From positions 18,638,975-18,702,974 of the forward strand of contig NC_087077.1 in assembly GCF_026151205.1 (NCBI RefSeq): a DNA stretch of 64,000 nucleotides, written 5' to 3'. The notes beneath the pieces are model-generated. The model saw only the letters and a list, made by a program, of their open reading frames with translations. It ran no database searches and was not told where the DNA came from. How positions within the stretch are numbered: position 1 is the first letter of the stretch; each line of letters opens with the position of its first letter. Of the stretch, positions 33,491-42,453 are shown piece by piece. The stretch comes from Bolinopsis microptera (Eukaryota; Ctenophora; Tentaculata; Lobata; Bolinopsidae). Position numbers and translations under genes: made by a program.

Positions 33491-34660
33491 TCAAGTACGG
33501 TCCCTGCTAAATGTACTATTGAGACTTGTCTTGAAGTTTCCCATGATTACTCTGATACCTCTGTCATTTAGATGAGGTTGATCTGGGACAAACAGATAGT
33601 CGTGTGGGATATCCGATCCCCCCGGGTAGAAGTTGTTGTTTCTGTTTTCTCTTGATCTCATCCAGAAATCAGCCTTTTCACTGTCATCTTTAAGATTTCT
33701 GATTGCCTCTGTGATGAGTCGACTATTTTTACCCCATTCCTCTCCAGGATGGTCGCGCAGAAAGGGGTGAGAGATGAATATTTGGCAGTGTTGTGAGGTC
33801 TGTCTAAGGATCTTTTCAGTAGACTTGATTAATGATCCCACCACAATATCAGCCTTGTTGCCTTCCAGGATGTCCCGAGTACCAAGGTGAATGTACACTG
33901 CATCTGGATTGAGGTTTGAGATCTCTTCTACTGTTCGTTCGAGGCACGAGTCAAGTTCTTTCAAACTTGGCCTGTATATTACAGAGACATTGTACCTCTT
34001 TGGAAACTCGTCAGGTTTAAAGCTTCGCATGGTCGAGTCACAGAGGAGAACAATTTTCTGTTGGCGCTGTACTGGGTTACTCGCTCTTTTGGATCTCCCT
34101 GTGCTGCGAGGAGTTGTTGCACTTTCTTTTGTGATTATCTTGCCTTTTTGTCTGGGTTCTAGGTCTTCTCTCCTGTAGGAAGACCGTCCCTGATTAGGTG
34201 ACAGCCCGGGGATGTCACTGTTAGTCCGTGTGTCAGCTGGTGACCTGGGGATATGTCTCACATAGCTTTGGCTAACATTTGGAGCTGGGTCTGCCTGGTT
34301 GTTTCTGAAATTTGAGGCAGAGATGATTTCATGGATTTCATTGATTTTTTCATTCTCTTCCCTTTTGAAGACACTCTGACTCCAAACTTCCAGATCTTTC
34401 TTTACAGACATAGTATCTTTGAGGGTTTGTGTGAGCCCTTTCAGACCTATTTCAGATTTCTCCAGGAGCATGCTGGTGTCTTGGGTAGCTTTTGACAGAT
34501 TTTTCAGTAGATCTGCGCCACTTGAGCATTTTGTTGCTACCTGGCAGCTCCCGGTTGATTTGGTTGCAGGGGTCATCTTAGTTATCGTGAGTTTTAGCTC
34601 TTTAATCTCGGTTTTTATTTCGGTAAGAATAGAGCTGATTGACACATTAGACCTTTCCAT
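33491..34660 (-). CDS. LINE ORF: SGNH-hydrolase (esterase-like) protein
   Basis: About 389 codons from the ATG at 34658-34660. The N-terminal ~60 residues include a helical charged stretch (SILTEIKTEIKELKLTITK), a likely coiled coil. A basic linker follows, then an SGNH/GDSL-type fold: block I KIVLLCDSTMRSF (Ser nucleophile), block III VYIHLGTRDIL and block V VPDQPHLNDRGI (Asp and His). CR1-type ORF1 proteins often carry such an esterase domain. The usual G-x-N-D of block III reads G-T-R-D, so the oxyanion-hole Asn is Arg. The ATG lies three bases after the stop of the upstream ORF (TAA GTG ATG), which suggests termination-reinitiation. Confidence 0.85.
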   Translation of the reverse strand: MERSNVSISSILTEIKTEIKELKLTITKMTPATKSTGSCQVATKCSSGADLLKNLSKATQDTSMLLEKSEIGLKGLTQTLKDTMSVKKDLEVWSQSVFKREENEKINEIHEIISASNFRNNQADPAPNVSQSYVRHIPRSPADTRTNSDIPGLSPNQGRSSYRREDLEPRQKGKIITKESATTPRSTGRSKRASNPVQRQQKIVLLCDSTMRSFKPDEFPKRYNVSVIYRPSLKELDSCLERTVEEISNLNPDAVYIHLGTRDILEGNKADIVVGSLIKSTEKILRQTSQHCQIFISHPFLRDHPGEEWGKNSRLITEAIRNLKDDSEKADFWMRSRENRNNNFYPGGSDIPHDYLFVPDQPHLNDRGIRVIMGNFKTSLNSTFSRDRT

Positions 34661-34663
34661 CAC

Positions 34664-37645
34664 TTACAGTCTATTCTGCACATCACTGAGTTGCTCAGAT
34701 GTAGCAGCGGAGAGATTATTAGGGTTCTTCAGGTGTTGAGTGATTCTCTTTTTCCTGATTTTTGAGCTTCCTTCACTACTCAGTTTGAGGAATCCGAGTT
34801 CCTTTGTGAGTTCGTTTTCTGTAACTGATTCGAGTGATTTGATATAAGTTTCAAGTCCTTGAAAACTTAGTCCAGAGGTGGTGTCAGTTGGTCCTCTTTT
34901 CCTCTTAGTTTTGGATTTCTGCTGGGTAGAGGAGTTTTTGTCCAGCTGCGATCTTAGGAAGTCCTTAGCGTTGGGCAGTGAGCTAGTAAAACAGAATTCG
35001 TTAGGAGACACAGCGTTGTTTGGAACTGGGGCAGTTTCGGAGAGTGGTGGTTCAGGGGAGTAAGAGAAGAGATCTCCACTTGTGTCCCGTGACTGTTCGG
35101 TGTCCCTAGTTAGGTATCTACCTAGTCTCTGTCTTAATAGAGCTACAGCACCATTGTTTTCCTGGTTGCATGCAGCCAGCTCCTCCTTCGCGTCTTTCAG
35201 TTTCATCTTAGTTAATATCACACTTACAGCAGCATAGCTGGGGGGTGAGTAAGGGTCTGCTAAGAGAGTTTCTGTTCTAGTTTTCATATCATTCAGAGAG
35301 TCGCTACTAGATGTGGGTTGATCCATGGCATCCAGTATCAGAGTAAAGTCAGCTAGGGTAAGCTTATCCAATATTTGTTGGTATATATGTACTTGGCCCA
35401 TTCTGAAGCTTAGAGTATTACAGAATCTGGATGCTCTGATGCTCTCATTGGGAATGTCTTCACTGTCCCATGACAACGTGCCGTTAGGGTCTATTTTTGA
35501 GCGAAAGAAGACAAGTCTGAAAGAAGTTCTTGCATCGGTTCTTTTAGAGTTATCAAGTCCAACCCCTGACCGGACCTGGTGACGTTTGAGTGCATCTTTC
35601 GACAAGAATACCGCTGCCCCATGATCCGGAGAAAGCCGCCCTGCTTCAACTTTATCAAGCAAAGTTCCGGAGTGTGCCTTGGGTATGACATCAATAGCAT
35701 TCTGTTCACCCAGACAGAGGATTGCTAGTGCGGAGTTTTCCTCTGCATATGAATCGAGCTCGGGGGGAAAGACTGTTGACTCTGGTGTGTGTTCATTCAT
35801 TTTGATCTTTTCGACCAGACAGCTGTTGAGAGAGGGGTTCTCATCGATGCGATGATCGCTTATGATTTGGTTCATGCACTGAAGTAAGATAGGTACTTCT
35901 TTGAATTCCTTGGCATAATATGTGTCCCATGATTTGTTCGGGTAGTAGCGAGAGCTGAATAGACAGAACTCACGCTGGTGAATTCCATATTTCCTGAAGG
36001 ATACTGTACTGTCTGTCGACCAGTAAAGGATGTTCGCAGGCTGAGTTGGGAAGAGAGCTTTGCAGTGGAATATGTCTCGAGGGGGCTCAGCAGAATGATT
36101 TCCCGAGCTGACCGAGGTGTATCCTGGAGATGATGAGAGGTTTCTCAGTCTGATGATAGGGTCGTTTAGCCCTGTTATGATTGGTAGCGTATTTAACCGT
36201 CTTACAGTTGTTATTTCATCACAAAAGCTGAGATTATCCTCCGTTGGTGTTAATCTGCAGCGTAGGTCCTCTTCAGACTCTTCAGGTCCAAAGTTGAGTT
36301 CTAGCTTTCCGGAGCAAGCCAAGGTACTCGTGAGAGAGTTCTTATCTTGACTCTGGATTTGGTTTGAAGTGTAGCCATCATGTTCACTGTTATTGTTAGT
36401 AGGATGATTGGAGCTTTCGGGCTCCGTTTCCTCATCCTTGTTATCCTGATCGGGTGAGAGGCTGGTATCTTTAAAGGATTCTCTACCAGATTTTTTAGGG
36501 TCATCGTCGTCATCATCACTGTCCCCTTTGTCCTGGGGGCCGCTTGACGAAGAGTCCTGTCCTACACTGTTGGGAGAGTTTCCACTTCCGTTTTCACCTT
36601 CCTGACTTGAAGGTTCCCTAGAATCATCTTTGTTAGTTGGTGTTGAGGCGCAGGAGCCCTTTCCATCTGCATGAGATTTACCATCTGGTACCAGGAAGCA
36701 TACTGTGCTAGCAATTGATTTCCGAAGAGGAAAACTAGTGTTAGAACATGGAGAAGAGAGGACAAACGGAGATGGTACGCTGGCACTGTACACAGGCTTA
36801 CAGACATTGGTTTTTAACTTCTTTGCGCGAGCGTGATGCTCACTTGAGCTGTCAAGGTCAGATTGTTCGTGACGGTTGTTAGTTATGCGGTATTGATCTG
36901 ACTTGACCTGTCGGCGGTGGTCGAAAATCGCAATCCAAAGTTGGCGCGGGTGTGCACTAGACTTTACCAGCTGGCACTTAAGAGATGTTTCTAAAAGTGT
37001 TGTGAGAAGATGACGATAAATGGTAACTAAATCGGTGTTAAGACACGTGATGTGGAGAAAGTATGAGTTGTTTGGATCGTGGAGCATGTCATACTGATCA
37101 AGAAAAATGTTGTCCAAGTAAAATAGTGAGTAATCTACAAAGATCGGCACCAGGTGACTTAACAAAAGAGGACGAAATCTTAAAAACACTAACATCATAA
37201 AACTTAATCTCTCGTCACACAAAAGTTTCAGATTGTTGAGGTGGCCTGATTGTCTTAGCATCGATAGATAGTTCAATAACATACGTTTGGTAGCTGAGAA
37301 TGTCCACTTGAGCGAAGAATGTCCTAGCAGTAAAACTATGTAGGCCAACAAGCACATGGGTGCTGACACGAGGAGTGCAAGACACACAAAGTCCAGAAAG
37401 TGGAGACATGCAGTAAAATGTTCAACATGCAGCGTGGTCTCAAAATGTACTGTTACGTTGTAGCTATACATAGATAAGGGGTCCGATAAGCATTCACTGA
37501 TTGTAGTTTGCATTAGTTGTTTCGGATTAGTTGTTTCGATTGAGTTGTTGTTGAGCCTGGTAGTAGGAGACAAAATTGGGCCCTGACTGGCCACCATGGC
37601 CACCAGGGCAACCGTTGTAAATAGTTGATGAGCCAGTCTTATCAC
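34664..37645 (-). CDS. LINE upstream ORF: membrane segment, 2A-like motif, AlkB-like domain
   Basis: 993 open codons; the first in-frame ATG is codon 17, earlier codons needing GTG or splicing. Seen by residue: hydrophobic 1-20; a strong membrane-like segment 83-108; hydrophobic 145-182; Ser/Asp/Glu-rich low complexity 335-440; LACSGKLELNFGPE at 442-455, like a degenerate 2A peptide; 575-716 an AlkB-like (2OG-Fe(II) oxygenase) fold with NSCLV, then FPPELD where the family has H-x-D, AILCLGE, a downstream His (KRHQV, 689) and RTSFRLVFFR; 812-846 a SAP-like helix pair; a basic NLS-like stretch 911-918 and a second SAP-like segment at 944-972. The fold assignment is mine from pattern; the iron-ligand change suggests altered or absent catalysis. 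Function in the element is unknown. Confidence 0.7.
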   Translation of the reverse strand: MIRLAHQLFTTVALVAMVASQGPILSPTTRLNNNSIETTNPKQLMQTTISECLSDPLSMYSYNVTVHFETTLHVEHFTACLHFLDFVCLALLVSAPMCLLAYIVLLLGHSSLKWTFSATKRMLLNYLSMLRQSGHLNNLKLLCDERLSFMMLVFLRFRPLLLSHLVPIFVDYSLFYLDNIFLDQYDMLHDPNNSYFLHITCLNTDLVTIYRHLLTTLLETSLKCQLVKSSAHPRQLWIAIFDHRRQVKSDQYRITNNRHEQSDLDSSSEHHARAKKLKTNVCKPVYSASVPSPFVLSSPCSNTSFPLRKSIASTVCFLVPDGKSHADGKGSCASTPTNKDDSREPSSQEGENGSGNSPNSVGQDSSSSGPQDKGDSDDDDDDPKKSGRESFKDTSLSPDQDNKDEETEPESSNHPTNNNSEHDGYTSNQIQSQDKNSLTSTLACSGKLELNFGPEESEEDLRCRLTPTEDNLSFCDEITTVRRLNTLPIITGLNDPIIRLRNLSSSPGYTSVSSGNHSAEPPRDIFHCKALFPTQPANILYWSTDSTVSFRKYGIHQREFCLFSSRYYPNKSWDTYYAKEFKEVPILLQCMNQIISDHRIDENPSLNSCLVEKIKMNEHTPESTVFPPELDSYAEENSALAILCLGEQNAIDVIPKAHSGTLLDKVEAGRLSPDHGAAVFLSKDALKRHQVRSGVGLDNSKRTDARTSFRLVFFRSKIDPNGTLSWDSEDIPNESIRASRFCNTLSFRMGQVHIYQQILDKLTLADFTLILDAMDQPTSSSDSLNDMKTRTETLLADPYSPPSYAAVSVILTKMKLKDAKEELAACNQENNGAVALLRQRLGRYLTRDTEQSRDTSGDLFSYSPEPPLSETAPVPNNAVSPNEFCFTSSLPNAKDFLRSQLDKNSSTQQKSKTKRKRGPTDTTSGLSFQGLETYIKSLESVTENELTKELGFLKLSSEGSSKIRKKRITQHLKNPNNLSAATSEQLSDVQNRL

Positions 37646-38560
37646 GAGTAGAAATACGAGATAAGAGAGCTAAGCAAATGTAAACGTATTCGAGAAATAT
37701 TTGTGCAAAATGAAACGGATCGTTTGCCAGCCAATTCAATTGTTTTCAATTGTTCGAAATAATAATACATTTTGATATTGATCGGGACATGGAGTAGAAG
37801 TTATCTCCGCTGATCCGGATTGTTTTCACTTCTGTCCCATTACGACATTGAGACCAACAACACCACTACATCTACTATACATATACTATACAATATAAAT
37901 CTACTATTTAATTAAGAGACACCTAGTAGAGGACCAGGAAATGATAATATCCGTCAACAGCTGGAAGGCCATGTCGTCTCACCTTGGAGCTGCTTGCAAA
38001 CTCAGCAAGCAATCTGGTAAAGGAAATTTAGATAATTCTATTGATATGCTTACGACATTCGAGGTTCGGGAATTGTTCGTCCGTAAGTTGGCGGGAACAC
38101 ACAGTCCAGCAGCACTGTGGAACTCTGTGGTCATTATCTGTCTGCCGCTGGGACGGAGGGCAAGAACTGAGTTGAGAGAAACAAGATTCGGGGATTTAAT
38201 AATTGAGGTGGTAGATGGAAACCAATTTATTACGTTGGATAAAGAATAAAAGAACGCCTCAGTAATATAAAAGACGACATGGCAGGGGGAAGATCCACGC
38301 AATATGAGATATGCCGCTGGGACGGAGGGCAAGAACTGAGTTGAGAGAAACAAGATTCGGGGATTTAATAATTGAGGTGGTAGATGGGAACCAATTTATT
38401 ACGTTGGATAAAGAATAAAAGAACGCCTCAGTAATATAAAAGACGACAAGGGGAAGATCCACGGCAGGGGGAAGATCCACGCAATATGAGATATGGAGTT
38501 GGAGTTATTTCCGCTGATCCGGACTGTTTGCACTTCTGTCCCATTTCGACCTTCTTAAAA
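37646..38560. repeat. LINE 5' flank with direct and tandem duplications
   Basis: A ~52-bp block (tccgctgatccgga...cacttctgtccc) occurs at about 37797 and again at 38500, same orientation. Between them a ~169-bp unit starting tgccgctgggacggagggca is duplicated at 38143 and 38312, with a partial third end near 38450-38495. This may be a tandem 5' UTR/promoter of the LINE or a separate element. The plus-strand open frame at 37941-38249 (102 codons) has no recognisable domain and its 3' half lies in the duplicated unit. Confidence 0.6.
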
Positions 38561-38856
38561 TACTCCTCCATGAGACCAGGGCCGGGTTGCCGACGATCTT
38601 AACGGGTGATACTCGTAAAATATTTGTTCCAATAATTATATCCAGGACCGTCGACGAGTCCAACTTGGCGCGCGTCCTGGTAGGTTGTAAACCTACAACG
38701 ACGATCCTGATGCGCTTATCCCAGAAACCCTTACTGGCCAGGGCCTAACTTCAAAAGTTAAAGAGATAACGATGCGATTTCCGATTTTTTTGTAACATGT
38801 TCGTCTTGTATTGTAAAAGTAACATTACCTCACCAGGAGGAAAATTTAAGACAACG

Positions 38857-38939
38857 TTACTGGGCGGCGCTCAGCCTGTCATTCCGCCGAATCTTTATTT
38901 ATTCATGAACATAATATTAATAGCCTGGGGTCCCCAGGC
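38857..38939 (+). repeat. 85-bp interspersed repeat, copy 1
   Basis: Runs from ttactgggcggcgctcagcc to gcctggggtccccaggcc. Inverted copy at 39119-39200 and direct copy at 40705-40794. Confidence 0.8.
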
Positions 38940-39118
38940 CCAAGACGTAGTTGTTGAGTTATCTCAAAATCTCCAGAAAAGTCTCACTTTGGGCCGATCA
39001 AAAGTTTGCAACTTTAACTTTGCGGATTCCTGTCCTCTGATTGGCTGAATTGTGTCACGTGCCATGGCTGCTTGAAGATTGGAATGCGCCACGAGTGCAA
39101 ATCATGCTTAATGTCGCT

Positions 39119-39200
39119 TACCTGGGGACCCCAGGCTATTATGTTCATCAATATAATAAAGATTCGGCGGAATGACAGGCTGAGCGCCGCCGGCCAGTAA
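39119..39200 (-). repeat. 85-bp interspersed repeat, copy 2 (inverted)
   Basis: Reverse complement of copy 1 with a few differences. Together the two form a ~345-bp inverted structure (38857-39200). Confidence 0.8.
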
Positions 39201-39784
39201 AATGTCGCGCGCAAGCTCTAGCCGTCTGTTTAAATTAAACCACCTCTTGTAGCGCGATGCACTACTGGGTCGCGCGCGCATCAAATAATGCTTCTCGCAA
39301 CCATCTTCGGTAGATCGGCGAGATGCACCACTGTGCCTCACCGAGCTGCGAAGGATTGACATCGTGAATCAAACCACCTCTAGCACCACCGCCAGCCATT
39401 AACTTTTGCTGGAATGTTTTTCAACCTGGCAAGAACAACAAAATCAAAAAATCCCCGTAAGGCAGGAGCTGCGTAAAAGATGGTTGTCATTTCGGAGATT
39501 GATGTCGGTGATCGCAAAATCTTCAATTATACCTTCAAGTCCATCAAGAAAATGGTGGTGTCAAGTTTGTTGAGGAAAAATGTCCCGTTATAAAGCAAAT
39601 TATGGCCTACACCATAATAAGAGCGCTTATACGTCTTTGATAAACTATGACACAATGGATCATGACGTTGGCACAAAGATATCTTTGTCCATTGTTAATG
39701 GACTAGCCCGGCGCGCGCTATTTTGTTGTTCGTAGCACTTGTGACTTGCCTCCAGCCTCGGGCCAACATTTCGAGAAGAAAGCG

Positions 39785-40168
39785 GCGCGCGCCAGACGTG
39801 GGCTCCGCCGCCGGTACGCCGCCGCCACCGATAAATTCGACAAGCCGCCGCCGCCGAAAAATTTCGATCGGCGCGCCGAATGTCAAATTTTTGCCTAAAC
39901 AGTTAAAAAAATGAAATGAAATATCTGCTTGTTGCTAAAAGTAAACAAAGTATAAATAGTTGCTCTTTCAAATCGTCATTCAATTTTGAAATGAACCTTA
40001 GCATACAAAATGTACATTAGCTTATAACTATAAAATGTCAGACAGTGGTACAATGACTATGTTGCCAAAAAATTGGTTCCAGCCGCCGATACGCCGCCGC
40101 CGCCGAGTGAAATACGGCCTCACGCCGCCGCTGCAGCATTTTCGGCGGCGCCCACGTCTGGCGCGCGC
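39785..40168. repeat. GC-rich inverted repeat element
   Basis: 39785-39803 (gcgcgcgccagacgtgggc) is exactly the reverse complement of 40150-40168. Each arm is next to runs of cgccgccg on the inner side. The composition differs sharply from the AT-rich surroundings. Probably a MITE-like element; no coding region accepted. Confidence 0.7.
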
Positions 40169-40232
40169 TACTTCGAAGAAATTTAAACGAGTAACATCCG
40201 TCATTGATTGACGATGTCCATGTCAACCCGAG

Positions 40233-40261
40233 ATCGTTGCTCTGCGAAGCAGAGCAACGAT
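40233..40261. repeat. Perfect 13-bp-arm hairpin
   Basis: atcgttgctctgc, loop gaa, then gcagagcaacgat. Followed by another gcgaagcaag echo. Confidence 0.7.
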
Positions 40262-40704
40262 GCGAAGCAAGAATGCTAGTTCGCGCGGCGCGTCGAAGCG
40301 GCGAAGTCCTCCAACATCCGTCAAAGAATTTTAACCTATTGTTTCAGACGAACAGCACGTACGAGAGGTAGTCAGCTTATTTGCCGGTATTTAAATTTAG
40401 AGGATCACCTCAAAGTCCACAGCAGGCAAGCAGGTGCGTAAAAAGTTCCTTTGACAATATCAGTGATCAAGATTCCACACCCAAATCAAGGAAAAGACTT
40501 TCAATGGATATATCAATGACTATCTCACCAAAAGAAAGGGACTGTTAGTAGATTAATATCCTCACAAAGTGACACTGACAGCAGACCGTCATTTTCACAT
40601 TGACATAGTAACAGCAGACTGTCATCCCCAACATTATTTGATGCGCGGCACGGTCCAGAAAAACAAAAGGTTATCAAACGTAAATTATCCTAAACTACAA
40701 AAAA

Positions 40705-40794
40705 GTTACTGGGCTGCGCTCAGCCTGTCTGCTGTCATTCCACCTAATCTCTATATTATGTTTATGAACATGATAGCCTGAGGTCCCCAGGTAA
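40705..40794 (+). repeat. 85-bp interspersed repeat, copy 3
   Basis: Direct orientation relative to copy 1, with an extra ctgctgtc near the middle and tgaggtccccagg at the end. Confidence 0.75.
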
Positions 40795-40896
40795 CAAAAA
40801 AGCAAACTGATATGTATGAAATAGTTCTATAACTTGAGCTTGATTCTGCACTAAGTTGACGTGTAAATGTAACGTCTATAATTGAACGGTGAATCG

Positions 40897-41288
40897 TTTA
40901 AAGGGCACTTACTAATTCGCTCGCCCAAAAATTTCACGTGACTTTGGTTTTTATGGTTTTACAGCCGTACAAAACGGTTTTACATAAACCCTAATCCCGC
41001 AACCCTAACCCTAACCATAACCCCGAAGCTATCCATAACCCTTACCACAACCCTAACCCTAACCCGAGCCCTAAACAATCGAATTCATGTTTTACTAGCC
41101 TGTCACGTGACCAAAACGGTTTTTTGCCCATAACTCTCCAGGGAAGCATTTTTACCATACGTCATGGGGGGTGATTCGGATTCAGCGTCCAAAAATACAC
41201 CGATGGAGATCAATTTCATACCCAAAGGGCCTTTTCACACGAATTTTCTTAAAATTTGGGCGAGCGATTTAGTAGGAGCGCGTTTAAA
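40897..41288. mobile_element. MITE-like element with imperfect ~38-bp TIRs
   Basis: Left end TTTAAAGGGCACTTACTAAT continuing to cgctcgcccaaaaattt. Right end is the imperfect reverse complement (aaatttgggcgagcgatttagtaggagcg, ending tttaaa at 41283-41288). The interior holds the telomere-like tract and no coding region. Confidence 0.65.
40988..41072 (+). repeat. Degenerate telomere-like (CCCTAA)n tract
   Basis: About fourteen imperfect CCCTAA/AACCCT units (ccctaatcccgcaaccctaa, aaccctaaccctaacccgag). It matches the animal telomere repeat with substitutions, and lies inside the MITE-like element. Confidence 0.7.
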
Positions 41289-42039
41289 GAGATCATGAAG
41301 TGTAAATTTGCGAATTCTTCAAAAATACTAGGCTTGGTAATTCTGCCACAATCCCAAAATAACTCCGTCGTAATTGCTTCACAAGCTGAGATAATATGTG
41401 GCATATCAATTAGATTTTTCCAAGTTGTGGCTATTTTTTTTTATAGGTGACGGGATAGCATATACATTGACATACGTTGCATGCCACTTTTCGCGCGTGT
41501 AAAACATAAAAACACCTGATTTTAATTGTCCATAACAAGTTTTCTGTTGGTTTTTTTGTTGAACCGACAAGATTACCATCAGGTTTAAACCATTATATTC
41601 CACATATCTTCCTAAATTTTGTGTACAGCGATTAATCTAGTTCCTACAAGCAATTAAACTTAAAGACAGCTCACTTCATGGAATTTGAATGTAGCACGAT
41701 AAGTGTTCAATTTGTTTACTTTCGTTTTGTACGGTCTTTGTATTTTAAAGCTTGCGAATGTGTGCTTTCTTGAATAACGTGTAATGTGTAGACACGAATC
41801 TAACATATGTATCCGTAGTCTGTACCCCGTAGATAAAAGTCTTATCTTCCAATTAAAGAATTAATAACTAAGTCAGAGCTGTTACAAATTTTCGCGTTTG
41901 TTGTCGACTGCGGCACGTGTTTTCAGAGTATAGTAGCTCAAGCTTTGCAATTATGACATTACTAAATATATTAATTTAGCTTCATTCCATTATCACTGCA
42001 ACAACTCTTTACTAGTTAAAATTTATCAAAAGACGGTTG
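41289..42039. other. Intergenic, upstream of the THAP gene
   Basis: AT-rich, with no repeat or gene I can support. It presumably includes the THAP promoter, but I see no clear TATA box. Confidence 0.5.
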
Positions 42040-42453
42040 ATGGTAAGTCATTGTGCAGTCGGAGTTTGTAACAACCGTGAGGGAAGAGACACCAGTAGTA
42101 GGAGAAGCTTTCTGGCTTTTCATTCCGTCCCAAGCGATGCAAAACGTCGAACAGCATGGGATAAAAGAGTGAACAGGGCCGACCATGACGTTAGGAGGTT
42201 AAAAACCTATAGAGTCTGCAGCGACCACTTCAGCGACTGTGACTACAAAGAGAAGGACTGGGAGCACTATGTAAAGACAAGGAGTGTCACACGTTATCGC
42301 ATGAGGTTGAAGGACACATGCATCCCCAACACCGACCCCAAAACAGGCGAAATTCGTCTATTTATACCGGGCCAGCCAGCCGAGAAACGACCCAGACGGT
42401 CTATCATGAAGACAGTGGCAGTAGAATCTGATGATGGACATATATTGCCATGA
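42040..42453 (+). CDS. Small THAP-domain zinc finger protein
   Basis: 137 codons, single exon, from the ATG at 42040. The THAP (C2CH) DNA-binding module occupies residues ~1-95: HCAVGVCNN (the C-x4-C pair), FLAFHSVPSD, the invariant Trp in TAWDKRVNRAD, YRVCSDHF (C-x2-H) and a C-terminal LKDTCIPN in the place of the family AVPTI-like box. The remaining ~40 residues are basic (AEKRPRRS) and end at TGA 42451-42453. No transposase domain follows, so this is either a small host transcription-factor-like gene or a THAP-domain remnant of a P-element-type transposon. The start codon sits in a perfect donor-like context (ATG GTAAGT), so a spliced form is possible. Confidence 0.8.
   Translation: MVSHCAVGVCNNREGRDTSSRRSFLAFHSVPSDAKRRTAWDKRVNRADHDVRRLKTYRVCSDHFSDCDYKEKDWEHYVKTRSVTRYRMRLKDTCIPNTDPKTGEIRLFIPGQPAEKRPRRSIMKTVAVESDDGHILP

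Larger units (their letters stand above)
29160..37645 (-). mobile_element. Three-ORF APE-type LINE with AlkB-like, SGNH and EN-RT proteins
   Basis: On the minus strand, 5' to 3': a 993-codon frame (37645-34664), an SGNH-hydrolase frame (34660-33491) and an endonuclease-reverse transcriptase frame (33395-29769), then a 3' UTR with polypyrimidine tracts. All three frames are open over ~7.9 kb with catalytic motifs of EN and RT present, so this is a young, near full-length copy. An SGNH/esterase ORF1 plus APE EN-RT ORF2 is the layout of CR1/L2-related LINEs. The additional long upstream ORF is not part of the usual plan. Both outer boundaries are uncertain: the 3' end could lie anywhere near 29.1-29.7 kb, and the 5' UTR may extend through the repeats to about 38.56 kb. 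No target duplication found. Confidence 0.85.

Noticed and set aside
34664..37645. Host membrane protein gene rather than LINE ORF
   Set aside because: Intronless, same strand, three bases from the SGNH ORF and no host-like neighbours; LINE origin is simpler, though not proven from one copy.
37941..38249. 102-codon plus-strand open frame
   Set aside because: No recognisable domain, and its 3' part is a locally duplicated 169-bp unit in the LINE 5' flank.
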